The notes under the pieces are model-generated. The model saw only the letters and a program-made list of their open reading frames with translations, did no database searches and was not told where the DNA came from. A program made the translations under genes and the position numbers. Positions 7,532 through 16,189 of a stretch of 34,277 nt of DNA are shown piece after piece (the stretch's first letter is position 1; each line of letters starts with the position of its first letter). The stretch comes from Pseudomonas vranovensis DSM 16006 (GTDB lineage: Bacteria; Pseudomonadota; Gammaproteobacteria; Pseudomonadales; Pseudomonadaceae). The DNA is taken from NCBI RefSeq assembly GCF_000425805.1, contig NZ_AUED01000028.1:1-34277 (forward strand). The letters run 5' to 3'.

Positions 7532-9319
7532 TCAGTGCGAATGCCGCGGCATGCCACCTTCGCGGGCGATGATGTTCATGTGCAGGGTCGCAGGCTCCAG
7601 GCAACCACCGGTAGACAGTTGCCCCACCAATTGCCGGTACAGCTCTTGCCACGGCGTCTGCGAAGGCTTGATGTTCGGCTGCCAGGCCGCACGTCGGCGG
7701 GCGACTTCTTCTTCGTCCACCAGCAGGTCGACGCGGCGGGCGTTGAGGTCGACGCGCAGCCGGTCGTTGGTCTGCAACAATGCCAGGCCTCCCCCCACCG
7801 CCGCCTCTGGTGACATGTTGAGGATCGACGGGCTGGCAGAGGTGCCGCTCTGGCGGCCGTCACCCAGGCACGGCAACGAGTCGATGCCGCGTTTGATCAG
7901 CGCCGCCGGTGGCGCCATATTCACCACTTCAGCGCTGCCGGGGTAGCCGACGGTACCGGCGCCGCGAATGACCAGGATGCAACGTTCATCGATATCCAGG
8001 GCCGGATCGTCGATCCGTGCGTGGTAGTCCTCCGGCCCTTCGAAGACGATGGCCCGTGCCTCGAAGCTGTTCTCGGTGCCAGGCTCCGAGAGGTAGGTCT
8101 TGCGAAACGCATCGCCCACCACCGACATCTTCATGATCGCGCTGTCGAAAAAGTTGCCGCTCAGGACGATGAAGCCGGCACGGTGCTTGAGCGGCGCCTC
8201 GAACGGCAGGATCACCTCGGCATTGCTGGTGACAGTGTCGCGCACCACTTCACCGATGGTCTTGCCGCTGACCGTGGCGCAGTGGTCGTGCAGTTGCCCG
8301 GCCTTTTGCAGCTCATGCATCACCGCAGGCACTCCACCTGCGCGGTGGAAGCCTTCGCCCAGGTATTTGCCGGCCGGCATGCAGTTGACCAGCAGCGGTA
8401 CGTTTTCACCGACCCGCTGCCAGTCATCCAGCGACAGTTCGATACCCATGTGTCTAGCGATGGCGATCAGGTGCGGCGGGCAGTTGCTCGAAGCGCCCAG
8501 GGCCGAGGCCACGGCGATGGCGTTCTCGAAGCTGTTGCGGGTCATGATGTGCGAGGGACGGACATCCTGCAGCACCAGCTCGCAGATACGCTTGCCGGTG
8601 GCATAGGCCATCTGCCCGCGCTCGCGGTAAGGCGCAGGAATACTGGCGCAGCCTGGCAGGGACATGCCCAGGGCCTCGGCCAGGGCGTTCATCGACAGCG
8701 CCGTGCCCATGGTGTTGCAGTGGCCTACCGACGGCGATGCCGCGGTGGTCATCTCCATGAACCCTTCGTAGTCGATTTCACCCGCCGCCAGCAGGTTGCG
8801 GGCATGCCACAGCACGGTGCCGGAGCCGATTAATTGGCCCTTGTGATGACCGTCGAGCATCGGCCCGCCAGACAGCACGATGGCCGGCAGGTCGGTGGTG
8901 GCAGCGGCCATCAGGCAAGCAGGGGTGGTTTTGTCGCAGCCGGTGGTCAGCACCACGCCGTCCAGCGGGTAGCCGTGGAGAATCTCCACCAGGCCCAGGT
9001 ACGCCAGGTTGCGGTCCAGGGCCGCGGTGGGGCGGCGGCTCTGTTCGGCGATGGGATGGACCGGGAACTCCATGGGAATGCCGCCGGCATCGCGGATCCC
9101 GGCCTTGACCCGTTGGGCCAGTTCGATGTGGTGGCGGTTGCACGGGGTCAGGTCGCTGCCGGTCTGGGCAATACCGATGATCGGACGGCCGGACTGCAGT
9201 TCGTCACGGGTCAGGCCGTAGTTCATGTAGCGCTCCACATACAGGGCGGTCATGTCGGCGTGGCTCGGGTCGTCGAACCATTGTTGGCTGCGCAGGTGGC
9301 GTTTGGGCGTATGGCTCAT
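7532..9319 (-). CDS. IlvD/Edd-family [2Fe-2S] sugar-acid dehydratase (L-arabonate/D-xylonate/D-galactonate dehydratase type)
   Basis: This 595-residue protein has the three cluster cysteines of pentonate dehydratases at C60 (TPCNRHH), C128 (TTGCDKTTPAC) and C201 (GHCNTMG). The spacing equals that of the structurally known Rhizobium L-arabinonate dehydratase (C59, C127, C200). The following GTSASPS motif carries the catalytic serine. The enzyme removes water from C2-C3 of an aldonic acid to give a 2-keto-3-deoxy acid; length and motifs set it apart from the branched-chain enzyme IlvD. It is the third gene of the minus-strand arm, 33 bases behind the transporter, and the upstream FAH-fold dehydratase would act on its product. 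Which aldonate it uses cannot be decided by eye. Confidence 0.88.
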   Translation of the reverse strand: MSHTPKRHLRSQQWFDDPSHADMTALYVERYMNYGLTRDELQSGRPIIGIAQTGSDLTPCNRHHIELAQRVKAGIRDAGGIPMEFPVHPIAEQSRRPTAALDRNLAYLGLVEILHGYPLDGVVLTTGCDKTTPACLMAAATTDLPAIVLSGGPMLDGHHKGQLIGSGTVLWHARNLLAAGEIDYEGFMEMTTAASPSVGHCNTMGTALSMNALAEALGMSLPGCASIPAPYRERGQMAYATGKRICELVLQDVRPSHIMTRNSFENAIAVASALGASSNCPPHLIAIARHMGIELSLDDWQRVGENVPLLVNCMPAGKYLGEGFHRAGGVPAVMHELQKAGQLHDHCATVSGKTIGEVVRDTVTSNAEVILPFEAPLKHRAGFIVLSGNFFDSAIMKMSVVGDAFRKTYLSEPGTENSFEARAIVFEGPEDYHARIDDPALDIDERCILVIRGAGTVGYPGSAEVVNMAPPAALIKRGIDSLPCLGDGRQSGTSASPSILNMSPEAAVGGGLALLQTNDRLRVDLNARRVDLLVDEEEVARRRAAWQPNIKPSQTPWQELYRQLVGQLSTGGCLEPATLHMNIIAREGGMPRHSH

Positions 9320-9352
9320 GGGGTATCTCTCTTGTAATTGAAGGACGCAGCT

Positions 9353-10741
9353 TCAGCGCTGCCAGGCCGGGGTACGGGCGCATTGCGCAAGGGTGGCGCC
9401 ACGGCCAACGGCGTCATTGAGGTCGGTCAGGTCACGGCCACGGGTTTCGGTCGACAGCAGGGTGCCCAGCAGGGTCAGGCAGGCTAGCACCATTGTGTAC
9501 AGCGCCAGTACCCAGTAGGCGCCTCCGGCGAGCCCGACCAGGAAAATCCCCAGGATCGGCGCCAGGCCACCGGAGAGCATGGCGCCGACTTCCCGCGCCA
9601 GGGCCACACCGGAGTAGCGATAGCGGTTGCCGAACAGTTCGGTGAAGTGCGCGCACTGGGCCCCGAGCATGCTGTTGGCACCGAAGGCAAAGCCACCGAC
9701 CACGGCGATACACACCAGCAGCGGCTCGCCGCTGTCGATCATCCACCACGACGGGAATGCCCACAACGCGCAGAACAACGCACCCCCGCGGTACACCGCC
9801 AGGCGCCCGAAACGGTCCGACAGGGCGCCGAACAGCGGCGTGGTGAGCACACTCAGGATGCTCGCCGCCAACACCGCATTGGTACCGATACTGGTGAGGT
9901 TGCCCCCGCCGTTGCTCAGATGGCTGCTGGCGAAGCCGGTGAGGAAGGCGATGGACACCGTGGCATAGAGCGTCGAGCAACCGGTTTCAGCCATGCGCAT
10001 CAGGGTGGTGGCGGCCAGCGGGCGACGGGCGTTGCGCAGTACTTCGCGCATGGGTGATTCGATTACGTGCTGGCTCTGGCTGAGCTGCTGGAACACCGGG
10101 CTCTCCTTGAGCTTGAGGCGTATCCACACAGCCATGCCGATCAGCACCACGCTGGCCAGGAAAGGCAGGCGCCAGCCCCAGTCCAGTAGCTGCTCGCGGG
10201 TCAGCGAGGCATCCAGCACCCGGAAGGTGATGGTCGCCAGGGCCAGGCCGCTGAACACCCCGATGAAGGGCAGGGCGGCATAGAAACCACGACGCTTGCG
10301 CGGGGCCAGTTCGGCCATCAGGGTGGCGGCACCGGTTTGTTCGGCGCCGGCGCCAAAGCCCTGCAGCAGGCGCAGCAGCACCAGCAGCACGGCACCGACG
10401 GGGCCGGTTGGCAGCAGGCCGATCAGGGTGGTGGCGGTGCCCATCAGGGCGATGGTCAGCAGCAGTACCAGCTTGCGCCCCTTGCGGTCACCCAGCGAGC
10501 CGAAGAACAAGCCGCCGAACGGTCGTGCCAGAAAACCTGCGCCATAGGTGGCGAAGCTTGCCAGCAGCGCGCCGGTGGTACCCAGCGACGGGAAGAAGAT
10601 GTGCCCGAAGACCAGCGCCGAAGCCAGCCCGTAGATGGCGAAGTCGTAGTACTCCAGGGCACTGCCAATGGCGCCGGTGTAGATCGCCCGGCGCAGTTGG
10701 CGCGGATCGGGCGTGGGGGAGACCTTGGCCTCGGTAGTCAT
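9353..10741 (-). CDS. MFS transporter, metabolite:H+ symporter (MHS/ShiA-KgtP-like) family
   Basis: This 462-residue protein has about twelve membrane helices. The N-terminal ALEYYDFAIYG motif and the loop motif GSLGDRKGRK are typical of metabolite:proton symporters for organic acids, such as shikimate or 2-oxoglutarate carriers. The start at 10741 has GAGG nine bases upstream. Its place between the FAH-fold dehydratase (48-base gap) and the IlvD-type dehydratase (33-base gap) suggests it imports the sugar acid the cluster degrades. No ABC sugar transporter or sugar dehydrogenase lies nearby, so the acid rather than the free sugar is the likely cargo (inference). Confidence 0.85.
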   Translation of the reverse strand: MTTEAKVSPTPDPRQLRRAIYTGAIGSALEYYDFAIYGLASALVFGHIFFPSLGTTGALLASFATYGAGFLARPFGGLFFGSLGDRKGRKLVLLLTIALMGTATTLIGLLPTGPVGAVLLVLLRLLQGFGAGAEQTGAATLMAELAPRKRRGFYAALPFIGVFSGLALATITFRVLDASLTREQLLDWGWRLPFLASVVLIGMAVWIRLKLKESPVFQQLSQSQHVIESPMREVLRNARRPLAATTLMRMAETGCSTLYATVSIAFLTGFASSHLSNGGGNLTSIGTNAVLAASILSVLTTPLFGALSDRFGRLAVYRGGALFCALWAFPSWWMIDSGEPLLVCIAVVGGFAFGANSMLGAQCAHFTELFGNRYRYSGVALAREVGAMLSGGLAPILGIFLVGLAGGAYWVLALYTMVLACLTLLGTLLSTETRGRDLTDLNDAVGRGATLAQCARTPAWQR

Positions 10742-10789
10742 ATCAAGCCTCGCTTTTATTGTTATGAGTGAGTCTCGCCGGTGGAGCAA

Positions 10790-11971
10790 TCAGCGTTGCA
10801 GCAGCCCCCGCTCGGCCAGGTTGCGCATTAGCGCACCGACCCCGAAGGTCCAGGGCGCGGCCTGGTCGCTGCCGGTGACCTGGTTGTGCAGCGCACCCAG
10901 CAGTGGGCTGCTGATGCTCACCCGGTCGCCCGGTTTGTGGGTGAAGCCGGCGCCTGGGTGGTCGCGGTCTTCGGTGGGGGCGAACAGGGTGCCGAGAAAC
11001 AGCAGGAAGCCGTCGGGGTACTGGTGGTTGGCGTTGAGGGTCTGTTGCACGATGTCCTGCGGGTCGCGGCTGATCTGGTCCATCGAGCTGGTACCGGCCA
11101 GTACAAAGCCGTCGGCGCCTTGCACCCTGAGGTCGACCACGCACTGGCGTACCGCGTCGAGGTCAAAGCCTTCGTCGAACAGGCGGATGAACGGGCCGAT
11201 GGCGCAGGAGGCGTTGTTGTCTTTGGCCTTGCTCAGCAGCAGCGCACTGCGGCCCTCGAAATCGCGCAGGTTGACGTCGTTGCCCAGGGTGGCACCGTGG
11301 ATGCGACCGCGGCTGTCGACCGCCAGCACCACTTCAGGCTCGGGGTTGTTCCACTGCGAGCCTGGGTGGACACCAATCAGGTTGCCGCTGCCCACTGCTG
11401 CCAGGATCGGCGCCTTGGTGAACACCTCGGCATCCGGGCCGATGCCCACTTCCAGGTATTGCGACCACATGCCTTGCTCGATCAACAGGGCCTTGAGGGC
11501 CATGGCCTGTTCCGAGCCCGGCTTGACCGTGCGCAGGTTGTCGCCGATTACTGCGCGCACGGTGGCCCGCACCGCTTCGGCGCGAACTGCATCGCCGCCG
11601 GCCTGTTCCTCGATCACCCGCTCGATCATGCTGGCGGCAAAGGTCACGCCCGCGGCCTTGATCACTTGCAGGTCGAGCGGTGCGAGCAGGTAGGGCTGTT
11701 CAGGGTTGGCATGGGCACCGGAGTTGGCCAGCAGTGCCTCGACGCTGCACACGAACGCGCCGGGGCTGGCGCGCAGCGCTTGCAGCGGGTGGTCTTGCTC
11801 CAGCAACTCGCTCAGGGTGGCAAAGTGTCGGGACAGGTCGAACACGCCGTCGGCGCGCAGCACGATAGGCGAGGGGCCGGCTACCTGTCCGGGAATCCAG
11901 GCGCGGCCGATCAGCGTGCCGGCAAGGCCGTCGGTGGGCAGGGTGTTTGCTGGGGTCAGGGTTAGCGGCAT
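10790..11971 (-). CDS. FAH-family 2-keto-3-deoxy-acid dehydratase (AraD1/GguC-like)
   Basis: This 393-residue protein belongs to the fumarylacetoacetate-hydrolase fold. The acidic metal-binding motif is PEPEVVL, followed by an aspartate in GNDVNLRD and a lysine in SKAKDNN. Its length and sequence match the GguC/AraD1-type group rather than the shorter diketo-acid hydrolases. Members have been linked to dehydration of 2-keto-3-deoxy-pentonate to alpha-ketoglutaric semialdehyde. That fits the IlvD-type dehydratase in the same operon, and the semialdehyde dehydrogenase in the opposite arm would take the product. GguC-type genes are also often found with GbpR-like LysR regulators, as here. It is the first gene of the minus-strand arm. 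Confidence 0.82.
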   Translation of the reverse strand: MPLTLTPANTLPTDGLAGTLIGRAWIPGQVAGPSPIVLRADGVFDLSRHFATLSELLEQDHPLQALRASPGAFVCSVEALLANSGAHANPEQPYLLAPLDLQVIKAAGVTFAASMIERVIEEQAGGDAVRAEAVRATVRAVIGDNLRTVKPGSEQAMALKALLIEQGMWSQYLEVGIGPDAEVFTKAPILAAVGSGNLIGVHPGSQWNNPEPEVVLAVDSRGRIHGATLGNDVNLRDFEGRSALLLSKAKDNNASCAIGPFIRLFDEGFDLDAVRQCVVDLRVQGADGFVLAGTSSMDQISRDPQDIVQQTLNANHQYPDGFLLFLGTLFAPTEDRDHPGAGFTHKPGDRVSISSPLLGALHNQVTGSDQAAPWTFGVGALMRNLAERGLLQR

Positions 11972-12003
11972 GGCAGGGCATCTCTGGGCTGTAGAAAGCT
12001 GCA

Positions 12004-12068
12004 CGCTAGGTAAGAGTGGCGATAAACTCCAATGGCATATTCTCACCATCCGATAACAACAGGTTATT
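12004..12068 (-). promoter_or_regulatory. Promoter and LysR operator of the minus-strand sugar-acid operon
   Basis: The operator GATAAC-AACA-GGTTAT (12053-12068) is a T-N11-A type LysR box. On the minus strand it is followed by a 13-base gap, ATGCCATTGG (12039 to 12030), 18 bases, and CCTAG (12011 to 12007). TTGGAG and TAGCGT, 18 bases apart, are the candidate -35 and -10. The same layout occurs on the plus strand at 13042-13107. Confidence 0.72.
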
Positions 12069-12086
12069 GCACTAAAGGCGGATTCC

Positions 12087-13046
12087 ATGACGGACCTTTC
12101 CTTCTCGCACTTTTGCAACTGGCTCAAGTTCCGCCACCTGGTACTGATCGACACCCTCGGGCGCACCCGCAACATGCACGTCGCCGCGCAGCAGATGAAC
12201 CTCAGCCAGCCGGCGATCAGCAAGATGCTCAAGGAGATCGAGCACCTGCTCGGTTTTGCCCTGTTCGAGCGCCAGCCGCGCAGCATGCCGCCCACCGCAC
12301 TGGGTGAGCAGGTGGTGCGCTACGCCCAGGTGGCCTTGAACGATGCGCGCAACTTCGTCGACCAGATCGGCAGCCTGCGCGAGGGCGGGCATGGGCATTT
12401 GAAGGTCGGCGGGATTTTTGCCGCCACCGCCGTGGCCCTGCCGGACGCCATCGTGCAAATCAAGCAGCGCTGGCCGTTGCTGTCGATCGAGGTGGTGGAG
12501 CAGACCAGCGACCACCTGATGGCCATGCTCGATGAAAAGATCCTGCACCTGGCCGTGGCACGCTTTACCGATGAAGCGCAGCGCCAGCGTTTCGACTTCC
12601 AGCCGCTGGCCCCGGAGCCGTTCTGTTTTGTGGTCAATCATCAGCACCCGCTGGCCGAAGCGGGAGCGGTGACCCTGCAGCAACTGCTGGAATGGCCGTG
12701 GATTCTCTACCCCAAGGGCACGCCGATCCGCGGGCGCATGGAGCGGGCCTTTGCCGAGGCCGGGGTGGCGGTGCCGCGCAACACCATCGACACCATCTCG
12801 ATGCAGACCTTCCTCAAGGTGCTCCAGGGCGGCCCCATGATCGGCATGCTGCCCCAGGCCATGGTCGAGCCGCACCTGCACAGTGGCGTGTTGCGCACCC
12901 TCGAAACGCCCTTGCACCTGGCACCCCAGGACTACGGCATCCTCACTCGCAAAGGTGAACCGCTGGTCGGCCCGGCCCTGGAGTTCGGCCAGATTCTCAT
13001 GGCCGACGCACGCAAGGCCCGAGAGCGGTTGGAGGCGACCCGATAA
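12087..13046 (+). CDS. LysR-family regulator, GbpR-like, of the sugar-acid cluster
   Basis: This 319-residue protein has an N-terminal winged helix-turn-helix (about residues 22-80) with the LysR hallmark around LSQPAISKMLKEIE. An effector-binding domain covers about residues 95-300. The sequence resembles the GbpR group, known from sugar-binding-protein and arabinose/galactose regulons of Azospirillum and Agrobacterium. It sits between the two divergent arms of the cluster. The same T-N11-A box occurs on both sides of it: upstream at 12053-12068 and overlapping its own stop codon at 13042-13058. It therefore probably controls both arms, and itself through the shared upstream site, in response to a sugar acid or pathway intermediate. 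Confidence 0.88.
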   Translation: MTDLSFSHFCNWLKFRHLVLIDTLGRTRNMHVAAQQMNLSQPAISKMLKEIEHLLGFALFERQPRSMPPTALGEQVVRYAQVALNDARNFVDQIGSLREGGHGHLKVGGIFAATAVALPDAIVQIKQRWPLLSIEVVEQTSDHLMAMLDEKILHLAVARFTDEAQRQRFDFQPLAPEPFCFVVNHQHPLAEAGAVTLQQLLEWPWILYPKGTPIRGRMERAFAEAGVAVPRNTIDTISMQTFLKVLQGGPMIGMLPQAMVEPHLHSGVLRTLETPLHLAPQDYGILTRKGEPLVGPALEFGQILMADARKARERLEATR

Positions 13047-13107
13047 CCTTGGGTTATCAATCGATCCACAAATGCCATTGGGAAAGAATCGCTCGCCTGC
13101 CTAGATT
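13042..13107 (+). promoter_or_regulatory. Promoter and LysR operator of the plus-strand sugar-acid operon
   Basis: The perfect inverted repeat GATAACC-TTG-GGTTATC (13042-13058) overlaps the LysR stop codon TAA (13044-13046). After 13 bases comes ATGCCATTGG (13072-13081), then 18 bases, then CCTAG (13100-13104). TTGGGA (13078-13083) and TAGATT (13102-13107) form a candidate -35/-10 pair with an 18-base spacer. The operator centre lies about 64 bases before the expected start point, a normal LysR activation site position. Confidence 0.75.
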
Positions 13108-13143
13108 AGCGCCCAGTCTCTTCAACAGGCTTCAGGAGCGTTC

Positions 13144-14727
13144 ATGACTCAACATGCCGGCCACAACTTCATTGGCGGTGCCCGTAGCGCCGCCGGCCAC
13201 CTGACCTTGCACAGTGTCGACGCCAGCACCGGCGAGCCGTTGCCCATCGATTTTCACCAGGCCACCCCTGACGAGGTCGATGCTGCTGCCCGCGCTGCCG
13301 CCGCCGCGTATCCTGCCTTCCGGAGCCTGGCGCCGCAGCGCCGTGCCGAGTTTCTCGACGCCATTGCCTGCGAGCTCGATGCACTGGGCGACGATTTCAT
13401 CGCCACCGTTTGCCGCGAAACCGCGTTGGCCAGTGCCCGTATCCTGGGTGAACGGGCGCGTACCAGTGGGCAACTGCGCCTGTTTGCCCAGGTGCTGCGC
13501 CGTGGCGACTTCTTTGCCGCGCGTATCGACCGGGCCCAGCCAGACCGCCAGCCACAGCCGCGGCTGGATATCCGCCAGTGCCGCCTGGGCCTGGGGCCAG
13601 TGGCGGTATTCGGGGCCAGCAACTTCCCCTTGGCGTTCTCCACTGCCGGTGGCGACACGGCCGCCGCATTGGCGGCCGGTTGCCCGGTGGTGTTCAAGGC
13701 CCATAGCGGCCATATGGCCACGGCCGAGCAGGTGGCCTCGGCCATTGTGCGCGCCGCCGAGCGCTGCGCGATGCCAGCCGGGGTGTTCAACATGATCTTT
13801 GGCGCAGGCGTCGGTGAAGCGCTGGTCAAGCACCCGGCGATCCAGGCGGTGGGCTTTACCGGTTCGCTCAAGGGCGGCCGGGCCCTGTGCGACCTGGCTG
13901 CCGCTCGGCCACAACCGATTCCGGTGTTTGCCGAGATGAGCAGCATCAACCCGGTGATCGTCCTGCCCCAGGCTTTGCAAGCACGCGGTGATGCCATCGG
14001 GCGCGAGCTTGCCGCCTCGGTGGTGATGGGCTGCGGGCAGTTCTGCACCAATCCGGGCCTGGTGCTGGGGGTGCGCTCGCCGGCGTTCAGCGCCTTCATC
14101 GAGCAACTCCAGGCACAGATCGCCGATCAGCCACCACAAACCATGCTCAACGCCGGCACCTTGCGCAGCTACAGCCACGGTGTCGCCGAACTCAAGGCGC
14201 ACCCTGGCATCCGGCACCTGGCAGGTGCCGAACAACAGGGCAAGCAAGCCTGTGCGCAACTGTTCCAGGCCGACGCCCGGTTGCTGCTGACGGCCGACCC
14301 GCTGCTGCAGGAAGAGGTGTTCGGCCCCGCCACCGTGGTAGTGGAACTGGCCGACCATGGGCAACTGCTCCAAGCCTTGCATGCACTGGGTGGCCAGCTC
14401 ACCGCAACGCTTGTGGGCGAAGCGGACGAGCTGGCCGGGGCTGCGGACCTTGTGGCAGTGCTGGAGCACAAGGCCGGACGCTTGTTGATCAACGGCTACC
14501 CGACGGGTGTCGAGGTGTGCGAAGCGATGGTGCATGGCGGCCCTTATCCGGCCACTTCCGACAGCCGTGGCACCTCGGTGGGCAGTCTGTCGATCGACCG
14601 CTTCCTGCGCCCGGTGTGCTACCAGAACTTCCCCCAGGCGTTGCTGCCGCAGGCCCTGCAGGATGCCAACCCGCTGGGACTGCTGCGCCTGGTCGACGGC
14701 CAGCCGAGCCGCGAACCGATCTGCTAA
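13144..14727 (+). CDS. Alpha-ketoglutaric semialdehyde (2,5-dioxopentanoate) dehydrogenase
   Basis: This 527-residue aldehyde dehydrogenase has N160 in FGASNFP, E264 in VFAEMSSINP and the nucleophile C301 in GQFCTNPG. The FAEMSSINP and GGPYPATSDSRGTSVG signatures and the length mark the alpha-ketoglutaric-semialdehyde dehydrogenase group, which oxidises 2,5-dioxopentanoate to 2-oxoglutarate with NAD(P)+. CAGGAG lies six bases before the ATG. It is the first gene of the plus-strand arm, directly behind the LysR-type promoter, and would complete the route begun by the IlvD-type and FAH-type dehydratases of the opposite arm. A hairpin separates it from the transporter gene. Confidence 0.9.
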   Translation: MTQHAGHNFIGGARSAAGHLTLHSVDASTGEPLPIDFHQATPDEVDAAARAAAAAYPAFRSLAPQRRAEFLDAIACELDALGDDFIATVCRETALASARILGERARTSGQLRLFAQVLRRGDFFAARIDRAQPDRQPQPRLDIRQCRLGLGPVAVFGASNFPLAFSTAGGDTAAALAAGCPVVFKAHSGHMATAEQVASAIVRAAERCAMPAGVFNMIFGAGVGEALVKHPAIQAVGFTGSLKGGRALCDLAAARPQPIPVFAEMSSINPVIVLPQALQARGDAIGRELAASVVMGCGQFCTNPGLVLGVRSPAFSAFIEQLQAQIADQPPQTMLNAGTLRSYSHGVAELKAHPGIRHLAGAEQQGKQACAQLFQADARLLLTADPLLQEEVFGPATVVVELADHGQLLQALHALGGQLTATLVGEADELAGAADLVAVLEHKAGRLLINGYPTGVEVCEAMVHGGPYPATSDSRGTSVGSLSIDRFLRPVCYQNFPQALLPQALQDANPLGLLRLVDGQPSREPIC

Positions 14728-14736
14728 TGGCTGCAG

Positions 14737-14759
14737 CACCGGGCGCCTGGCGCCCGGTG
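14737..14759. other. Intercistronic GC hairpin
   Basis: CACCGGGCGC (14737-14746) pairs exactly with GCGCCCGGTG (14750-14759) around the loop CTG. There is no T-run, and the next gene of the same orientation starts 53 bases on. It may set different mRNA levels for the dehydrogenase and the downstream genes, or be a weak terminator. Confidence 0.6.
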
Positions 14760-14812
14760 ACCCGATCCATAACAACAATCAGGCATGCCCGATATGCCCA
14801 GGGGTCACACCG

Positions 14813-16189
14813 ATGCACACATCAACCGAGCACCTTGCCTCAACGGCCCGCGACCCGGGTTTCGAGGACCGTACCTACCGCAAAGTCATTCTGCGTATCC
14901 TGCCGATTCTGCTGCTGTGCTACATGGCCGCGTACCTTGACCGGGTCAATATCGGCTTCGCCAAGCTCGATATGCTCAATGACCTGCAGTTCAGCAACAC
15001 CGTCTATGCCCTGGGCGCAAGCATGTTCTTCTGGGGCTACTTCTTGTTCGAGGTGCCGAGCAACCTGCTGCTGCACCGGTACGGCGCGCGCTTTTGGATA
15101 GCGCGGATCATGGCCAGCTGGGCAATCATCTCGATGGCCGTGGCCTTCACCGTGCCGCTGGCCAAGCTGTTTCATGTCGAAGCCAGCACCATGTTCTACG
15201 TGCTGCGCTTCTTGCTCGGGATCTGCGAAGCCGGGTTCTTTCCAGGCGTGATCCTCTACCTCAACTACTGGTTCCCCACCCATCGCCAGAGCCGGGTGAT
15301 GTCGGGCTTCTTGATCGCCATGCCGATCAGCCTGACCCTGGGCGGCGTGCTCTCCGGCTGGCTGATGACCAGCCTCAACGGCTGGCACGGCATGGCCGGC
15401 TGGCAGTGGATGCTGCTGATCGAAGGCATTCCCTCGGTGCTCATGGCCGTGGTGGTGTTCACCTGCCTGTGCGACAACATCGACAAGGCCGCCTGGCTGT
15501 CGAGCGACGAGAAGCAGATGCTCAAGGCCAACCTGCAGCAGGATAACCACGGCAAGGCCACCCGCCTGAGCGAGGTGTTCTTCAACAAGCGGGTATGGCT
15601 GCTGGTGTTCATCCTGCTGACTTTCAACACTGGCTTCTACGGCCTGGCCTTCTGGATGCCGTCGATCATCAAGAGCGCCGGGATCACCAGCAGCCTCGAG
15701 ATCGGGCTGCTCACGGCCATCCCCTATGGCGTGGCGGTGGTCGCCATGCTGCTCAATGCACGCCACTCCAACCGCACCGGCGAGCGCCGGCTGCATGCGG
15801 CAGTCCCGGCGTTCATTGGCGGTTGCGGGCTGATCCTCAGCGCCTTCTTCGCCAACAACCTGGTGCTCTCGGTGCTGTTCCTGAGTGTCGCCGCCTCGGG
15901 CATCCTCAGCCTGATGCCGATCTTCTGGACCTTGCCGGGCAGCGTGCTCTCCGGAGTTGCCGCCGCCGCGGGCATCGGCATGATCAACGCCATCGGCAAT
16001 CTCTCGGGCTTTACCGGGTCGATGATCACCGCCGTGGCCGAGACCCTCACCGGCAACATCAACAATGGCACCTACGTGCTGGGCCTGTGTTTGTTTGCCA
16101 GCGGCCTGTTGATCCTCTCGATCCCGGCTTCGATGCTGGGGCGCCAAGGCAGTGAGACTGCCACCGACCTCAAGCTGGAGACCGCATGA
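14813..16189 (+). CDS. MFS transporter, anion:cation symporter (ACS) family, sugar-acid type
   Basis: This 458-residue protein has about twelve membrane helices. The motifs YLDRVNIGFAKL (residues 41-52) and EAGFFPGVILYLNYWFP are typical of the ACS group, which carries galactonate, glucarate, tartrate, phthalate and similar organic anions with protons. The start at 14813 has AGGGG nine bases upstream. The stop codon overlaps the SDR start in ATGA, so the two are coupled. This is the second transporter of the cluster and belongs to a different family from the MHS-type one in the other arm, suggesting two related acids or two uptake affinities. Confidence 0.88.
   Translation: MHTSTEHLASTARDPGFEDRTYRKVILRILPILLLCYMAAYLDRVNIGFAKLDMLNDLQFSNTVYALGASMFFWGYFLFEVPSNLLLHRYGARFWIARIMASWAIISMAVAFTVPLAKLFHVEASTMFYVLRFLLGICEAGFFPGVILYLNYWFPTHRQSRVMSGFLIAMPISLTLGGVLSGWLMTSLNGWHGMAGWQWMLLIEGIPSVLMAVVVFTCLCDNIDKAAWLSSDEKQMLKANLQQDNHGKATRLSEVFFNKRVWLLVFILLTFNTGFYGLAFWMPSIIKSAGITSSLEIGLLTAIPYGVAVVAMLLNARHSNRTGERRLHAAVPAFIGGCGLILSAFFANNLVLSVLFLSVAASGILSLMPIFWTLPGSVLSGVAAAAGIGMINAIGNLSGFTGSMITAVAETLTGNINNGTYVLGLCLFASGLLILSIPASMLGRQGSETATDLKLETA

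Noticed and set aside
14769..14777. ATAACAACA upstream of the ACS transporter, identical to part of the LysR operator at 12054
   Set aside because: Only one half-site is present, without the GGTTAT partner or the ATGCCATTGG box, so a third operator is not supported.
13132..14778. Minus-strand open frame of about 548 codons opposite the semialdehyde dehydrogenase gene
   Set aside because: It is a composition artefact opposite a clear aldehyde dehydrogenase with N160, E264 and C301.
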